Origin: an uncultured Eubacterium sp.
GTDB taxonomy: Bacteria; Bacillota; Clostridia; Lachnospirales; Lachnospiraceae
Length of the DNA stretch: 25,079 nucleotides
Assembly: GCA_934358495.1 (NCBI GenBank)
Contig: CAKRKO010000034.1
Coordinates: 1-25,079 of the forward strand
Direction of reading: 5' to 3'
The notes beneath the pieces were generated by a model. The model was given only the letters and a program-made list of their open reading frames with translations. It searched no databases and was not told the origin of the DNA. The translations under genes and the position numbers were made by a program. This document shows, one piece after another, positions 8,228 to 16,979 of the stretch (position 1 is the first letter of the stretch; every line of letters begins with the position of its first letter).

Positions 8228-11200
8228 AACCATTGAAATTGACGATGCAGGCCTTTGGCTCTTATGTAAAGCCGGGAACCATTGATTTTGAAAAGCCGGA
8301 GCAGAATCTGTTTCTGATCACAGGTGATACCGGCGCGGGAAAAACGACGATTTTTGATGCGATTGTGTTTGCTTTGTATGGAGAAGCAAGTTCCGGTGCA
8401 AATAAAAAAAGCGGAAATGAATTACAGAGCCAGTATGCAAAACCGGATTTAGATCCTTTTGTGGAGTTGACATTTTCGGAAGGAGATGGCAATAGCCGAC
8501 AGGTTTATACGGTGCGAAGAACCCCGCGGCATATCCGCCCGTTGAAACGCGGAACCGGAACGAAGGAAGAAAAAGAAACAGTATCACTGATTTTGCCGGA
8601 TCAGACGGATTTTTCCCAGAATAAAAAAGAAACGGATGAGAAACTGGTGGAGATTCTGGGGCTGACCAAGGGGCAGTTTATGCAGGTCGCCATGATTGCC
8701 CAAGGGGAATTTATGGAATTGTTGCGGGCGAAATCTGACGAGAAAAAAGTGATTTTCCGAAAATTGTTCAACACGGAGCCGTATCAGAAAATCGTGGAGG
8801 AGTTAGGCGTGCGCCGAAAGGAAAAGCAGCAGGAAATTGCGGTGATCCGCACCGAGTGCCAGACCGAAGCCGGACATATCGAAATACCGGAACAGTATCA
8901 GCGTGCGGACATTGTGCGGGAACTCAAGGAAAAAGTGATTCGTTCGGAACGGTTTCTTGTGACCGATATGGAGAAGCTGCTGGAAGAATTGGAGCATTTG
9001 TGCGCATATTTGCAGGAAAAACAGCAGGAGATAAAAGTGCAGGTTCAGGCAGCAGAGCTGGAACGAAACCAGACGCAGGAGAAATTTGCGAAAGCAGAGC
9101 AGCTTTTGCAGGCGTATCAGCAGCTGGAGCAGGCAAAGACAGTTCTGGATGAATGCAAAGAGCAAGCGGAGCAGATTAAAAAAAAGGAAGTGTTGACCAG
9201 GCAGATTCGCAGTGCCTATGAGATTCAGAGTGGTTTTAAGCGTTTGCAGGATAGCATGCAATTGATCGAAAATAGCGAAAAAGAGCTCCAAAACTGTGAG
9301 CAGCAGATGCCGGAATTATTGAAAAATGTACAGGAAACTGTGAAACAGGAAAAAACAGCCGGAGCAAAACAGCAGAAGCAGAATGCGGCATACAATCGTG
9401 TGGCAGAGCGTGTCAATCAAGCACTTGAGACGTTCCAGAAGATTGCAGATGTGACGGCGCAGATACAGAAAAAAGAAGCGGAGCAGAAATCAGCAGAACA
9501 GGCAGCAAAAAAGGCAGAAGAAAAGCAGAAACAATTAGAGACTCAGATTCAGCAGTGGAAAGCGCAGGAAGAAGAAAAAAAGGATACGCCAACAAAGCTG
9601 GCTTATTGGGAAAATCAGAAAAAAGAAGCAGAAGCGCTGGCAGAGGAAGTAAAAGAAGCAAAGAAACTGCATGAGGAATTGGCAAAACAAAAGAAAGTGG
9701 TAAAAGCTGAGCAGAAAGCGTTTTCAGAAGCCAGCAAGAGCTATCAGGAAGCACATGGCAGATACGAAAACATGCGTCAGATTTTTTTCAACATGCAGGC
9801 GGGGCTGATTGCAAAGGAACAGTTAAAACCGGGGCAGCCATGTCCAGTGTGTGGTTCTGTGGAGCATCCAGCCCCCTGCGAACTTGCGGAGGAGCACAGT
9901 GAGATCACCCGGGAAAAACTGGATGAGATGAGTCTGAAAATCGAGAAACTGCAGGCAGAGCAGGAGGCTTGTGCGTCGAAAGCGCATGCCGCAGGTGCGC
10001 TGGCAGATGAGAAAGAGCAGATTGCAGAAAATGCGGTTGAAAAGTTGTTCGGACATATGAAGAACAGCTTAAAAGAAATTCCGGAAACGATGGAATTTGC
10101 TTTGGCAGAGGCGGTTGTAGAAAGTAGTCAAAAAGAACTTGAATTAGAAGGAAAACAACTGCTTGCAGATGTAAAGCTGTTGAAAAAAGTGCAAAATCAG
10201 TTGCAGAATGCAGAAACTGAGAAAGTGCAGCTGGAAGAATCATTACAGAAAGCAAAGAAATATCAGCAAAATGTACAGACAGAGCTTGAGAGCAGCCGTG
10301 CGGTATTAAAAAATCTTACCGGTTCGCTTACTTTTACATCGAAAGAAGAGGCGGAGCATGAGTTAGAAAGCGTAAATACAGCCAAGATGCAAGCGGAGGA
10401 AGCCTATGCGAAGGCAGCGAAGCTGACGGAGCGGGCAAGACAGACGCTGGATAAGGTGCAGGCGCTGGAAAATCGCTATCGGGAGGAACTCCCGAAGCTT
10501 GTGGAAGCGCGGCAGCAGCGCCAGACAGAATACGCAGAATTGTTGACAGAACGTGATCTGGCGGAAGAAGAATGGCAGGAACTGACACAGACTTATACGG
10601 CAAAAGATGCAGAAACATTTCAACAGAAAATCAATATCTACAAAGAAAAACTGGCACGGACGCAGGGCATTTATACTTCAGCAAAAGAGCAGATTGGGGA
10701 GCAGGACAAACCAGATCTGGAAGCAATCAGTCAGAAGCGTGAAGAAACAGAAGATCAGTTACAGAACCTGAGAAATAAGCAGGAACAATGGAATCAGTAT
10801 ACACGGACGGATTGTGCAACCTATGATATTTTGAAGCCCAAAATGGAAAGCCGTGCACAGATTCTGGCACAGCATCAGCGAATCAATGAGCTGTACAACC
10901 GTCTGGCAGGCAACGTCAGCGGTTCCCGAATGGATCTGGAAACCTTTGTGCAACGGCAATATCTGGAGAAAATTCTGTATGCGGCAAACCGGCGTTTTCT
11001 GGAAATGTCTGCTGGACAGTTTGAACTGCAAATGTATGATCTGGAGAAAGCCGGGGAGGGACGAAACCATGGTCTTGATCTGATGGTATATTCTGCTGTG
11101 ACCGGAAAGGTGCGGGAAGTTCGTACCTTATCCGGTGGAGAATCCTTTATGGCAGCATTGTCACTGGCACTTGGTATGGCAGATCAGATTCAGGAAAGCT

Positions 11201-11421
11201 CTGCAGCGATCCATCTGGACGTGATGTTTATCGACGAGGGATTTGGCTCTCTGGATGAGCATTCCAGAAATCAGGCCGTGCGCGTGCTGCAGGAGATGGC
11301 AGGTGGAAGCAAGTTGATTGGTATCATTTCTCATGTGACGGAGTTAAAGCAGGAGATTGACGATCAGCTTATCGTTAGTAAGGACGAAAATGGAAGTCAT
11401 GTGCGCTGGCAGATCAGCTGA
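8224..11421 (+). CDS. sbcC: Exonuclease subunit SbcC (Rad50-type ATPase)
   Basis: A 1065-residue SMC-like ATPase that partners SbcD. Walker A GDTGAGKT lies at 34-41, then long E/K/Q-rich coiled coils on each side of a zinc hook CPVC (C540, C543, followed by GSVEHP). The ABC signature LSGGES is at 969-974 and Walker B with the catalytic acid (VMFIDEGFGSLD) starts at about 1000. This is the full domain order of the family at full length. The coiled-coil arms are rich in Ala, Glu, Lys and Gln as expected. Start ATG at 8224 overlaps sbcD by four bases. No nearby gene suggests a phage-defence version; it reads as the housekeeping repair complex. Confidence 0.96.
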   Translation: MKPLKLTMQAFGSYVKPGTIDFEKPEQNLFLITGDTGAGKTTIFDAIVFALYGEASSGANKKSGNELQSQYAKPDLDPFVELTFSEGDGNSRQVYTVRRTPRHIRPLKRGTGTKEEKETVSLILPDQTDFSQNKKETDEKLVEILGLTKGQFMQVAMIAQGEFMELLRAKSDEKKVIFRKLFNTEPYQKIVEELGVRRKEKQQEIAVIRTECQTEAGHIEIPEQYQRADIVRELKEKVIRSERFLVTDMEKLLEELEHLCAYLQEKQQEIKVQVQAAELERNQTQEKFAKAEQLLQAYQQLEQAKTVLDECKEQAEQIKKKEVLTRQIRSAYEIQSGFKRLQDSMQLIENSEKELQNCEQQMPELLKNVQETVKQEKTAGAKQQKQNAAYNRVAERVNQALETFQKIADVTAQIQKKEAEQKSAEQAAKKAEEKQKQLETQIQQWKAQEEEKKDTPTKLAYWENQKKEAEALAEEVKEAKKLHEELAKQKKVVKAEQKAFSEASKSYQEAHGRYENMRQIFFNMQAGLIAKEQLKPGQPCPVCGSVEHPAPCELAEEHSEITREKLDEMSLKIEKLQAEQEACASKAHAAGALADEKEQIAENAVEKLFGHMKNSLKEIPETMEFALAEAVVESSQKELELEGKQLLADVKLLKKVQNQLQNAETEKVQLEESLQKAKKYQQNVQTELESSRAVLKNLTGSLTFTSKEEAEHELESVNTAKMQAEEAYAKAAKLTERARQTLDKVQALENRYREELPKLVEARQQRQTEYAELLTERDLAEEEWQELTQTYTAKDAETFQQKINIYKEKLARTQGIYTSAKEQIGEQDKPDLEAISQKREETEDQLQNLRNKQEQWNQYTRTDCATYDILKPKMESRAQILAQHQRINELYNRLAGNVSGSRMDLETFVQRQYLEKILYAANRRFLEMSAGQFELQMYDLEKAGEGRNHGLDLMVYSAVTGKVREVRTLSGGESFMAALSLALGMADQIQESSAAIHLDVMFIDEGFGSLDEHSRNQAVRVLQEMAGGSKLIGIISHVTELKQEIDDQLIVSKDENGSHVRWQIS

Positions 11422-11443
11422 ATATAAAATCCCCCGGGATTAG

Positions 11444-11472
11444 TTGAAAAATGGCAGGAATATCGGTATGAT
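11444..11472 (+). promoter_or_regulatory. Sigma-A promoter of flavodoxin-Hsp70-J operon
   Basis: TTGAAA (11444-11449), 17-base spacer, TATGAT (11467-11472). It sits in the 78-base gap after sbcC, 28 bases before the next start codon, giving a short leader that contains the AGGAGG. A tight palindrome (AATCCC-CC-GGGATT, 11428-11441) lies just upstream. Confidence 0.7.
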
Positions 11473-11499
11473 GTTATGAAAGAATAGGAGGAACAGAAC

Positions 11500-12120
11500 A
11501 TGAAAGTTTTAATGTTAAATGGCAGTGCAAAAACCAATGGAAATACATACAGATCTTTACTGGAAGTAGGAAAACAGTTAGAAAAAGAAGGCATTGAATA
11601 CGAGATTTTTCAGATCGGCGGTGAGCCGGTGCGTGATTGTCTAGGATGTAATCAATGTTCAGAAAAAGGATGTGTCTTTGACGATGATCAGGTAAATGAG
11701 TTCACTGCGAAAGCAAAAGAAGCAGACGGATTTGTATTTGGTACGCCGGTATACTATGCACATCCAAGCGGACGAATCATGTCATTTCTGGATCGCGCAT
11801 TTTACAGCAGCGGAGCATCGTTTGCATTTAAGCCGGGTGCATCCGTAGCAGTAGCACGCCGTGGCGGTACGACAGCATCCTTTGATGCAATGAACAAATA
11901 TTTTGGCATTTGTCAGATGCCGGTGGTTGGTTCTACTTACTGGAATCAGGTACACGGAGCAGTTCCGGGCGAGGCAGAAGAGGATGCGGAAGGTCTGCAG
12001 ACTATGCGAAATCTTGCCAGAAATATGGCATGGATGCTGAAATGTTTTGAAGCAGGTAAGGCAGCAGGTGTGGCTTTACCACAGACCGAGCGCGATTATA
12101 AGACAAACTTTATCAGATAG
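11500..12120 (+). CDS. Flavodoxin family NAD(P)H-dependent oxidoreductase
   Basis: 206 residues, full length for the NADPH-dependent FMN reductase/flavodoxin-fold family. Visible motifs are LNGSAKTNGNTY (FMN phosphate loop, residues 6-17), CLGCNQCSEKGC (a cysteine-rich segment near residue 50 common in anaerobe members), GTPVYYAHPSG (flavin-contact loop) and RRGG. It probably reduces flavin or small electrophiles in the cytosol; a specific substrate cannot be read. AGGAGG at 11486-11491, eight bases before ATG. The Hsp70 gene starts about 30 bases after its stop without a terminator, so the two are probably co-transcribed. It shares a fold with the protein at 121 but lacks its zinc-ribbon tail. 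Confidence 0.88.
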   Translation: MKVLMLNGSAKTNGNTYRSLLEVGKQLEKEGIEYEIFQIGGEPVRDCLGCNQCSEKGCVFDDDQVNEFTAKAKEADGFVFGTPVYYAHPSGRIMSFLDRAFYSSGASFAFKPGASVAVARRGGTTASFDAMNKYFGICQMPVVGSTYWNQVHGAVPGEAEEDAEGLQTMRNLARNMAWMLKCFEAGKAAGVALPQTERDYKTNFIR

Positions 12121-12152
12121 CAGAGAGAGTAAATACAACGGTGGGTAGAAAA

Positions 12153-13895
12153 ATGGCTATATTGGGAATTGATCTTGGAACGACAAATTCATTGGGGGCT
12201 GTATATCGGAATGGAAAAGTAGAACTGATTCCGAATAGGTTTGGATCTTTTCTGACACCTAGTGTGGTGAGCGTGACAGAAGATGGCCGTGTTTTGACTG
12301 GACAGATTGCAAAGGAGTGTCTGATCACACACCCGAAGGATACTGCGTTTTCTTTCAAAAAAGATATGGGAACGGATCGGAAATATGTGCTTGGTGGGAA
12401 AAGTTTCCTGCCGGAAGAACTATCGGGATTTATTATCAATGCGATTGTGGAGGATGCAAAAGCATATCTTGGAGAAGAAATTGAGGATGTGATTATTTCA
12501 GTTCCAGCGTATTTTCATGATAAACAGCGTGTGGCGACAAAACGGGCTGGTGCATTGGCAGGAGTGAACGTAAAAAGAATCGTAAATGAGCCGAGTGCGG
12601 CTGCGCTGGCTTCTTATTTTGATACACAGAATGAGCAGTTGTTTCTGGTATTTGATTTCGGCGGGGGTACGCTGGATGTCTCAATTGTGGATTGCTTTGA
12701 CACTATGGTAGAAATCCTGGCTGTTTCCGGAGATAATCATCTGGGTGGTGATGATTTCAATGAAGCCATTGCAGAAGGCTTCCTGAGAGAACATCAGCTT
12801 CAACGGGAAAACTTAAGTGAAAAGGAGTATGCGATCCTGATTCGTCAGGCGGAAAAATGTAAAATTGCTTTATCCACAGAGCAGGAAGTAAAAATGACCG
12901 CGGTGCTTGGCGGGCAGATGTATCAGAGCGTGTATACAAACGAGCGGATGATGCGGGAGAGTTCTGCCGTCTGGAAACGGATTCAGACAGTGCTGCGGCA
13001 TGCGTTGCGGGACAGCCGTGTGGAGCTGGAGGATATTGATGCAGTGATCCTGGCGGGTGGATCCGGTAAAATGCCACTGGTGCAGTCTTATATGGAACAG
13101 CTTTTTGATCAGACACCGCTGGTTACCGGATTCAGTGATCAGCTGATTGCCCGGGGACTAGGGCTGGTGTGCGGCGTGATGGAACGGAAAGATGAAGTGC
13201 GGGATTATATTTTGACAGATATTTGTCCATTTACACTGGGGACCAGTGTTCATAATGAAGCGGATCCGAATCATCCGTACATGAGTGCTATCATCGAGCG
13301 TAACACGATTCTTCCGTGTTCCAGAATTCATCGTTTTTCCACGGCTTCGGATTATCAGAAGGAAGTGAAAATTGATATTTTGCAGGGAGAAGAACCTTAT
13401 GCGGAGGACAATGTGCAGCTTGGTGTGATTACAACACTGGTTCCAAAGAAAAAACGAGGCGAGGAATCTGTGGACGTCCGTTTCACTTACGATATTAACG
13501 GTATTTTAGAAGTTGAAGTAACGGTTGTTTCTACCGGAAAAAGTGTGACGAAAGTACTGTCCCAGAACATGGATGAAAAAGAACTGGAAAAAAGGATGAA
13601 ACAGCTGGAAAAGTTAAAGGTACATCCAAAAGACCTGACAGAAAATCAATTGATTCTGGAGCAATTGCAGGCACTTTACGAAGAAACTTTGCCAGAGACC
13701 CGGGAAATGCTCATGTATCATATTCAGCAGTTTGAAGGTGTTTTGGCACTGCAGGATCCGCGGAGGATTCGGAAATACCGGGAATATCTGGAACGAATGA
13801 TCGCGTCATTGGAGAGCTATGATCCATTTGAGGGAAAACTGGATTTCCCGGAGTGGAAGGATGACAACGATGATAATGATGAAGGCGAAGAATAA
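12153..13895 (+). CDS. hscC: Hsp70 family chaperone, HscC-like
   Basis: About 580 residues. The actin-like ATPase domain starts at once (AILGIDLGTTNS) and contains NEPSAAALASY, FDFGGGTLDVS and VILAGGSGKMPLVQ, the phosphate and connect motifs of Hsp70. A substrate-binding beta domain follows (about 360-480), then a short helical lid and an acidic tail ending in repeated D/E. It is shorter than DnaK (about 610-640) and has no EEVD-like end, which matches the HscC class rather than housekeeping DnaK. I chose ATG at 12153 because family members begin at this point; GTG at 12141 is in frame and would add four residues. The membrane J-domain protein follows 41 bases later, the expected partner. HscC in E. 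coli is also linked to membrane J proteins (DjlB, DjlC); the parallel is inference here. Confidence 0.88.
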   Translation: MAILGIDLGTTNSLGAVYRNGKVELIPNRFGSFLTPSVVSVTEDGRVLTGQIAKECLITHPKDTAFSFKKDMGTDRKYVLGGKSFLPEELSGFIINAIVEDAKAYLGEEIEDVIISVPAYFHDKQRVATKRAGALAGVNVKRIVNEPSAAALASYFDTQNEQLFLVFDFGGGTLDVSIVDCFDTMVEILAVSGDNHLGGDDFNEAIAEGFLREHQLQRENLSEKEYAILIRQAEKCKIALSTEQEVKMTAVLGGQMYQSVYTNERMMRESSAVWKRIQTVLRHALRDSRVELEDIDAVILAGGSGKMPLVQSYMEQLFDQTPLVTGFSDQLIARGLGLVCGVMERKDEVRDYILTDICPFTLGTSVHNEADPNHPYMSAIIERNTILPCSRIHRFSTASDYQKEVKIDILQGEEPYAEDNVQLGVITTLVPKKKRGEESVDVRFTYDINGILEVEVTVVSTGKSVTKVLSQNMDEKELEKRMKQLEKLKVHPKDLTENQLILEQLQALYEETLPETREMLMYHIQQFEGVLALQDPRRIRKYREYLERMIASLESYDPFEGKLDFPEWKDDNDDNDEGEE

Positions 13896-13936
13896 GAAAT
13901 ATAGAGTAAACAGACACTTTTGGAGGAGGCAGTGAG

Positions 13937-15064
13937 ATGTATGAATCAGAAGCGTATGAGATTTTACATATCAAACGAGGAAGTTCGCAGGAAGAGATAA
14001 AAGAAGCTTATGCAGCTTTATCAAAACAGTACCATCCGGAAGAGCATCCGGAAGAGTTTCAGCGGATTCATGAGGCGTATATGACGTTGCACAGGCGGAA
14101 TCGCGGACGCAGAGCGGATAGTCAAAATCAGGAATCGGAGCAGAAGAATGCAACAGAAGAAGTTTCAATGGAAGAGTCGGAAGAAAGCCGAAATCAGGAT
14201 GTTTTAGAAGAACGTGCAGAACCGGAAGCTCAGAGTGAAACCTATGATATGGAATCTTCAAGGGAGTATAATACAGAAGAAAATCGTGCAGATCTGTCGG
14301 AAGGGGAAGCACAGCAGGAGTCTGCACCGCAGTACAATTTTGATGAAGTAATCGAAAAAAACGAGCGCAAGGACGAACAGCGCCTGATTTTGCTGATCCA
14401 GAAAGCACTGGTAGAAATGGAAATGTTGTTAAAACCGCCATATTGTGACAAATTTAAGATGTTTCAGCAGTTTTTTCAAAAACCGGAGTATCAGACCGCG
14501 TTGAAGCAGCCTGCATTTATGGCATATTTTGCGGATATGTTGACAGACAGTCATCTTAAACCGATGATTTATGATCACATTATTGAATATTATCGTTTCC
14601 GGGGACTGGATCCGAAAGAGATGTATGAGGAAGCAGCGAAGCTTTATTATGTACTGGATGACAAACGCGGCATGAAGAAAAAGAAAGTCGGGTTCTGGCA
14701 GGGGGTACTTCCGGTTGCAGCAATCGCAGGTATCCGGGCCGGTACAAGATCTGCAGATCCTGGAACCGCTACGGGAAACCTCTTCGGATTCCTGTTTGTG
14801 GTTGTCATTGTTATTGCGCTGATATATATTTTATATCGGCAATTGTATAAGAATCATTCCGGACTGTTTGCGCAGGCCATTGTGTCATTGTTATTGACAA
14901 TTTCACAGTTTGTCATATTGATGGGAGATTTTTATGCACCGATGATGGGAACCGGTGCGGGAACATTACTTTCTGTTTTTCTGTGTTTAATGGGTATCAT
15001 CTGGCTGATCGGTATCGGAATTGCAGCAATTATTAAGAAGATTAGAAGGTCATCTCAGAGATAG
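13937..15064 (+). CDS. Membrane-anchored J-domain protein with HPE in place of HPD
   Basis: 375 residues. Residues 1-55 form a short J-domain (AYEILHIKRGSSQEEIKEAY, then YHPEEHPEEF, then HEAYMTL). The invariant HPD tripeptide of J-domains reads H33-P34-E35. Residues 55-135 are a highly acidic, low-complexity E/S/Q/N linker. Residues 140-250 are a folded helical-looking region, followed by a KKKK stretch and three hydrophobic segments near 280-301, 312-333 and 344-366, so the J-domain is N-terminal and probably cytoplasmic. RBS GGAGGAGG at 13922-13929. It directly follows the HscC-like gene, so it probably delivers clients to, or localises, that chaperone at the membrane. Whether an HPE J-domain stimulates ATPase activity is open, as changes in HPD usually abolish it. 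Confidence 0.8.
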   Translation: MYESEAYEILHIKRGSSQEEIKEAYAALSKQYHPEEHPEEFQRIHEAYMTLHRRNRGRRADSQNQESEQKNATEEVSMEESEESRNQDVLEERAEPEAQSETYDMESSREYNTEENRADLSEGEAQQESAPQYNFDEVIEKNERKDEQRLILLIQKALVEMEMLLKPPYCDKFKMFQQFFQKPEYQTALKQPAFMAYFADMLTDSHLKPMIYDHIIEYYRFRGLDPKEMYEEAAKLYYVLDDKRGMKKKKVGFWQGVLPVAAIAGIRAGTRSADPGTATGNLFGFLFVVVIVIALIYILYRQLYKNHSGLFAQAIVSLLLTISQFVILMGDFYAPMMGTGAGTLLSVFLCLMGIIWLIGIGIAAIIKKIRRSSQR

Positions 15065-15070
15065 AGAGAA

Positions 15071-15106
15071 GTCAGTCTTTTTGCCCAGAAAAGCAAAAAG
15101 ACTGAC
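15071..15106. terminator. Hairpin terminator after J-domain gene
   Basis: A perfect 14-bp stem (15071-15084 with 15093-15106; GTCAGTCTTTTTGC) with an 8-base loop, seven bases past the J-domain gene stop. No T-run follows the stem, so efficiency is uncertain, but its position fits the end of the operon. Confidence 0.6.
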
Positions 15107-15141
15107 AACTAAAAAAGAGCATATAAAATAACAGAAAACTA

Positions 15142-15170
15142 TTGACAAAACGCTGGAGATGCGTTACTAT
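15142..15170 (+). promoter_or_regulatory. Sigma-A promoter of candidate small RNA
   Basis: A perfect TTGACA (15142-15147), a 17-base spacer and TACTAT (15165-15170). TATAAT at 15168-15173 is an alternative -10 with a 20-base spacer. Transcription would start near 15177. Confidence 0.75.
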
Positions 15171-15176
15171 AATCTC

Positions 15177-15378
15177 AACAAAAGAACTAAGAAATAGAGG
15201 TACAGTCCAATGAAATAAGAAGAAAGATTTCATAATTTAAGGATAGGAGGTACGGTCCAAAAGGAACATAAGTAATCAATTAATAAACTGAGAAAGTTGA
15301 AGGTGTAGACAATGAAATTACAGGAAATTCATTAAGAGCCCGGTCGAAAGAAGAAAAAATCGATCGGGCTTAAATTTT
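15177..15378 (+). ncRNA. Candidate small RNA with three ribosome-binding-site-like repeats
   Basis: A unit of about 200 bases framed by a near-consensus promoter and a hairpin terminator, with no ORF of more than seven codons. It contains three similar segments about 50 bases apart, at about 15196, 15245 and 15299. The first two share AGGTACRGTCCAA (R is A then G). The first and third share CAATGAAAT, each followed by a complementary ATTTCAT or ATTCAT that can fold back. Each segment holds a Shine-Dalgarno-like AGAGG, GGAGG or AAGGTG. The first leads into ATG-AAA-stop; the third into a seven-codon frame (15312-15335, MKLQEIH). It matches no RNA family that I know. It could be a regulatory RNA, a leader peptide unit or a decoy for a GGA-binding protein or ribosome. 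Confidence 0.45.
15337..15378 (+). terminator. Terminator of candidate small RNA
   Basis: An 11-bp stem (15337-15347 with 15360-15370; AGCCCGGTCGA, one G-U) with an A-rich 12-base loop, followed by TAAATTTT. It begins right after the stop of the seven-codon frame. It could also help end the convergent minus-strand gene at 15433. Confidence 0.65.
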
Positions 15379-15432
15379 ACCTTTATTCAGGTATGCTTTA
15401 CACAAAAAGGTAGATCCTGTTTTCGATGATAA

Positions 15433-16590
15433 TTATCTTATATTTGCAAGTATCATTGCAAAATATCCCCATTCCCAATAAAGAGATTCAAAGCTATTTT
15501 CCAGATATTCATAAATATCGTCATCTTCATAGCCTGTCATTCGGGTAAGAATGGCAATGGTTTCACGAACCGTTTCATATGCAAGCGAAGTCTGTCCGGA
15601 ATTCAGCCAGGACAAAAACAGTCCATAACGGATGGCTGCATATTCCATGCCGATCCATTGCATATGAATGATCATACTGTCCAGATTACCTTCAGGAAGT
15701 AACAGATCGGAATAGATTTCGTTAGCCAGAAAGGCATGGAGCAAAGGTTCATATTTTTTTAATTCATCGTGAAAGTTTTTCCAACAATCAATCAGATCAT
15801 AGTCAGATGTTCCAGCTGAAATCTGAGACGCAAGTGATAACAGCGGTGTCAGAAAATGAGTATACAATCCTTCTTTTTGATAGTTGACAGCCAGATCCTG
15901 TAAAAGTTCGTTACACTCATACAACATATCTTCCAGAGAAAAATCCATCTGATGGATAGCAGTGGATAATTCTGTAACTGTCTCAACGGAAAAATAATCA
16001 TCCAGCAGTGCTTTCGTCAATTGTTCCTGTTCTGGAAATTCTGAAAGAATGTAAAAACATTCCATCAATATCAATTCCGGGGATTGGTTTATATCCTGCG
16101 TCAGGTGAATGATCTGATCTCGAAGTTCAAAAAGCAGCGTGTCAATGTCATCAGCCGGAAGCTGTGAGACAACGTTTGGAAACTGAATAAGGGGTTCGGT
16201 CTGCCAGAGGTCAAGAACCGCAGGACAGCCCGGCATCAGGGAAGCTTCCGTATGGTTGGAAAAGTCGTGGTTTTCCCGTGGAAACATTGAGCAGGTTTCC
16301 GACAGAATGGAGTCACCATGGGCCAGTACCAGACGGCAAAGCTTGCTTTCCAGCAGAAACGGACATTTTTTATGGCCTGTTAAAGTGATGATATGCTGCC
16401 CGTCTCTGTCATAGGTATATTCGGATAAGGCAGCATGATGAGATTCCATATCTTTGGGTGGTTGGATGTGACACCAGCGGTTATAGGTGTCATTGTCCAC
16501 TGCGATTTTCCATTCCTGGCAGCAGGTAATGGGACATTTGTCAGCGATACATGTAAATTTTTTATAGTAATCAGGTGCGTAAATCTGCAT
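15433..16590 (-). CDS. fliB: FliB-like lysine N-methylase, cysteine-cluster protein
   Basis: About 385 residues from the preferred ATG at 16590, which has AAGGAAG eight bases upstream; an in-frame ATG at 16665 lies upstream of the promoter and is unlikely. The N-terminus carries the family cysteine pattern C14-x4-C19-x3-C23-C24 followed by a tryptophan (QEW), then KKCPFL, KLC and SETCSMFPR, which together probably bind an Fe-S or zinc centre. The rest is helical and acidic. FliB in Salmonella methylates flagellin lysines; many Clostridia have this family. No flagellar gene is in this window, and the neighbour on the divergent side is a pilus operon, so the target could be another surface protein (inference). 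The family call is solid; the substrate is not. Confidence 0.8.
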   Translation of the reverse strand: MQIYAPDYYKKFTCIADKCPITCCQEWKIAVDNDTYNRWCHIQPPKDMESHHAALSEYTYDRDGQHIITLTGHKKCPFLLESKLCRLVLAHGDSILSETCSMFPRENHDFSNHTEASLMPGCPAVLDLWQTEPLIQFPNVVSQLPADDIDTLLFELRDQIIHLTQDINQSPELILMECFYILSEFPEQEQLTKALLDDYFSVETVTELSTAIHQMDFSLEDMLYECNELLQDLAVNYQKEGLYTHFLTPLLSLASQISAGTSDYDLIDCWKNFHDELKKYEPLLHAFLANEIYSDLLLPEGNLDSMIIHMQWIGMEYAAIRYGLFLSWLNSGQTSLAYETVRETIAILTRMTGYEDDDIYEYLENSFESLYWEWGYFAMILANIR

Positions 16591-16613
16591 ATTGTTTTCT
16601 TCCTTTTTCCTGT

Positions 16614-16642
16614 ATTGTAGCATGAGCCATGTTTTTTTCCAA
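16614..16642 (-). promoter_or_regulatory. Sigma-A promoter of fliB-like gene
   Basis: Read on the minus strand: TTGGAA (16642-16637), 17-base spacer, TACAAT (16619-16614). It lies 24 bases from the chosen start, which supports ATG 16590. About 155 bases separate it from the divergent pilus promoter; that spacer is AT-rich with no gene or clear operator. Confidence 0.75.
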
Positions 16643-16796
16643 TCTGAGTGTAAAAAATATTTCACAAAATTGCAAAAAATCTTAAATTTGAAAAATTACC
16701 AAAAACGATGTTTTTTGATTAATAAAGGGATAAAATACAGGATTTACCAGCTTTTGTGCAACTTGTATAGTCGAAAAACGAGGGCAAAAAACCGGA

Positions 16797-16825
16797 TTGA
16801 CAGTCGGTATCAGGGTGCATATACT
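16797..16825 (+). promoter_or_regulatory. Near-consensus sigma-A promoter of pilus operon
   Basis: A perfect TTGACA (16797-16802), a 17-base spacer and TATACT (16820-16825). The predicted start near 16832 leaves a leader of about 148 bases before the pilin ATG. The leader holds a 7-bp stem TCAGGCA/TGCCTGA (16843-16849 with 16873-16879). I looked for a cyclic-di-GMP riboswitch pattern and did not see one. Confidence 0.8.
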
Positions 16826-16979
16826 AGAGCCACATCAAAATCTCAGGCAGAGACAGTTCCTGTTAGTTCATTTGCCTGATCGGACATATCTTGATAAAAA
16901 ATTCTGGCCGTTTTTGGCAGCAGATCCAATTTTGATGACAGCAATGAAAATTTCAGGAGAAAGAGAAAGGAATGGAAAC

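Noticed and set aside
7079..11421. SbcCD as part of a defence island
   Set aside because: All motifs match the housekeeping repair complex and no defence gene is adjacent.
16797..16979. N-terminal extension of the pilin from 16797
   Set aside because: It would begin within the -35 of the promoter and place the signal peptide 61 residues inside the protein.
16832..16979. Cyclic-di-GMP riboswitch in the pilin leader
   Set aside because: None of the conserved GEMM-type segments was seen in the leader.
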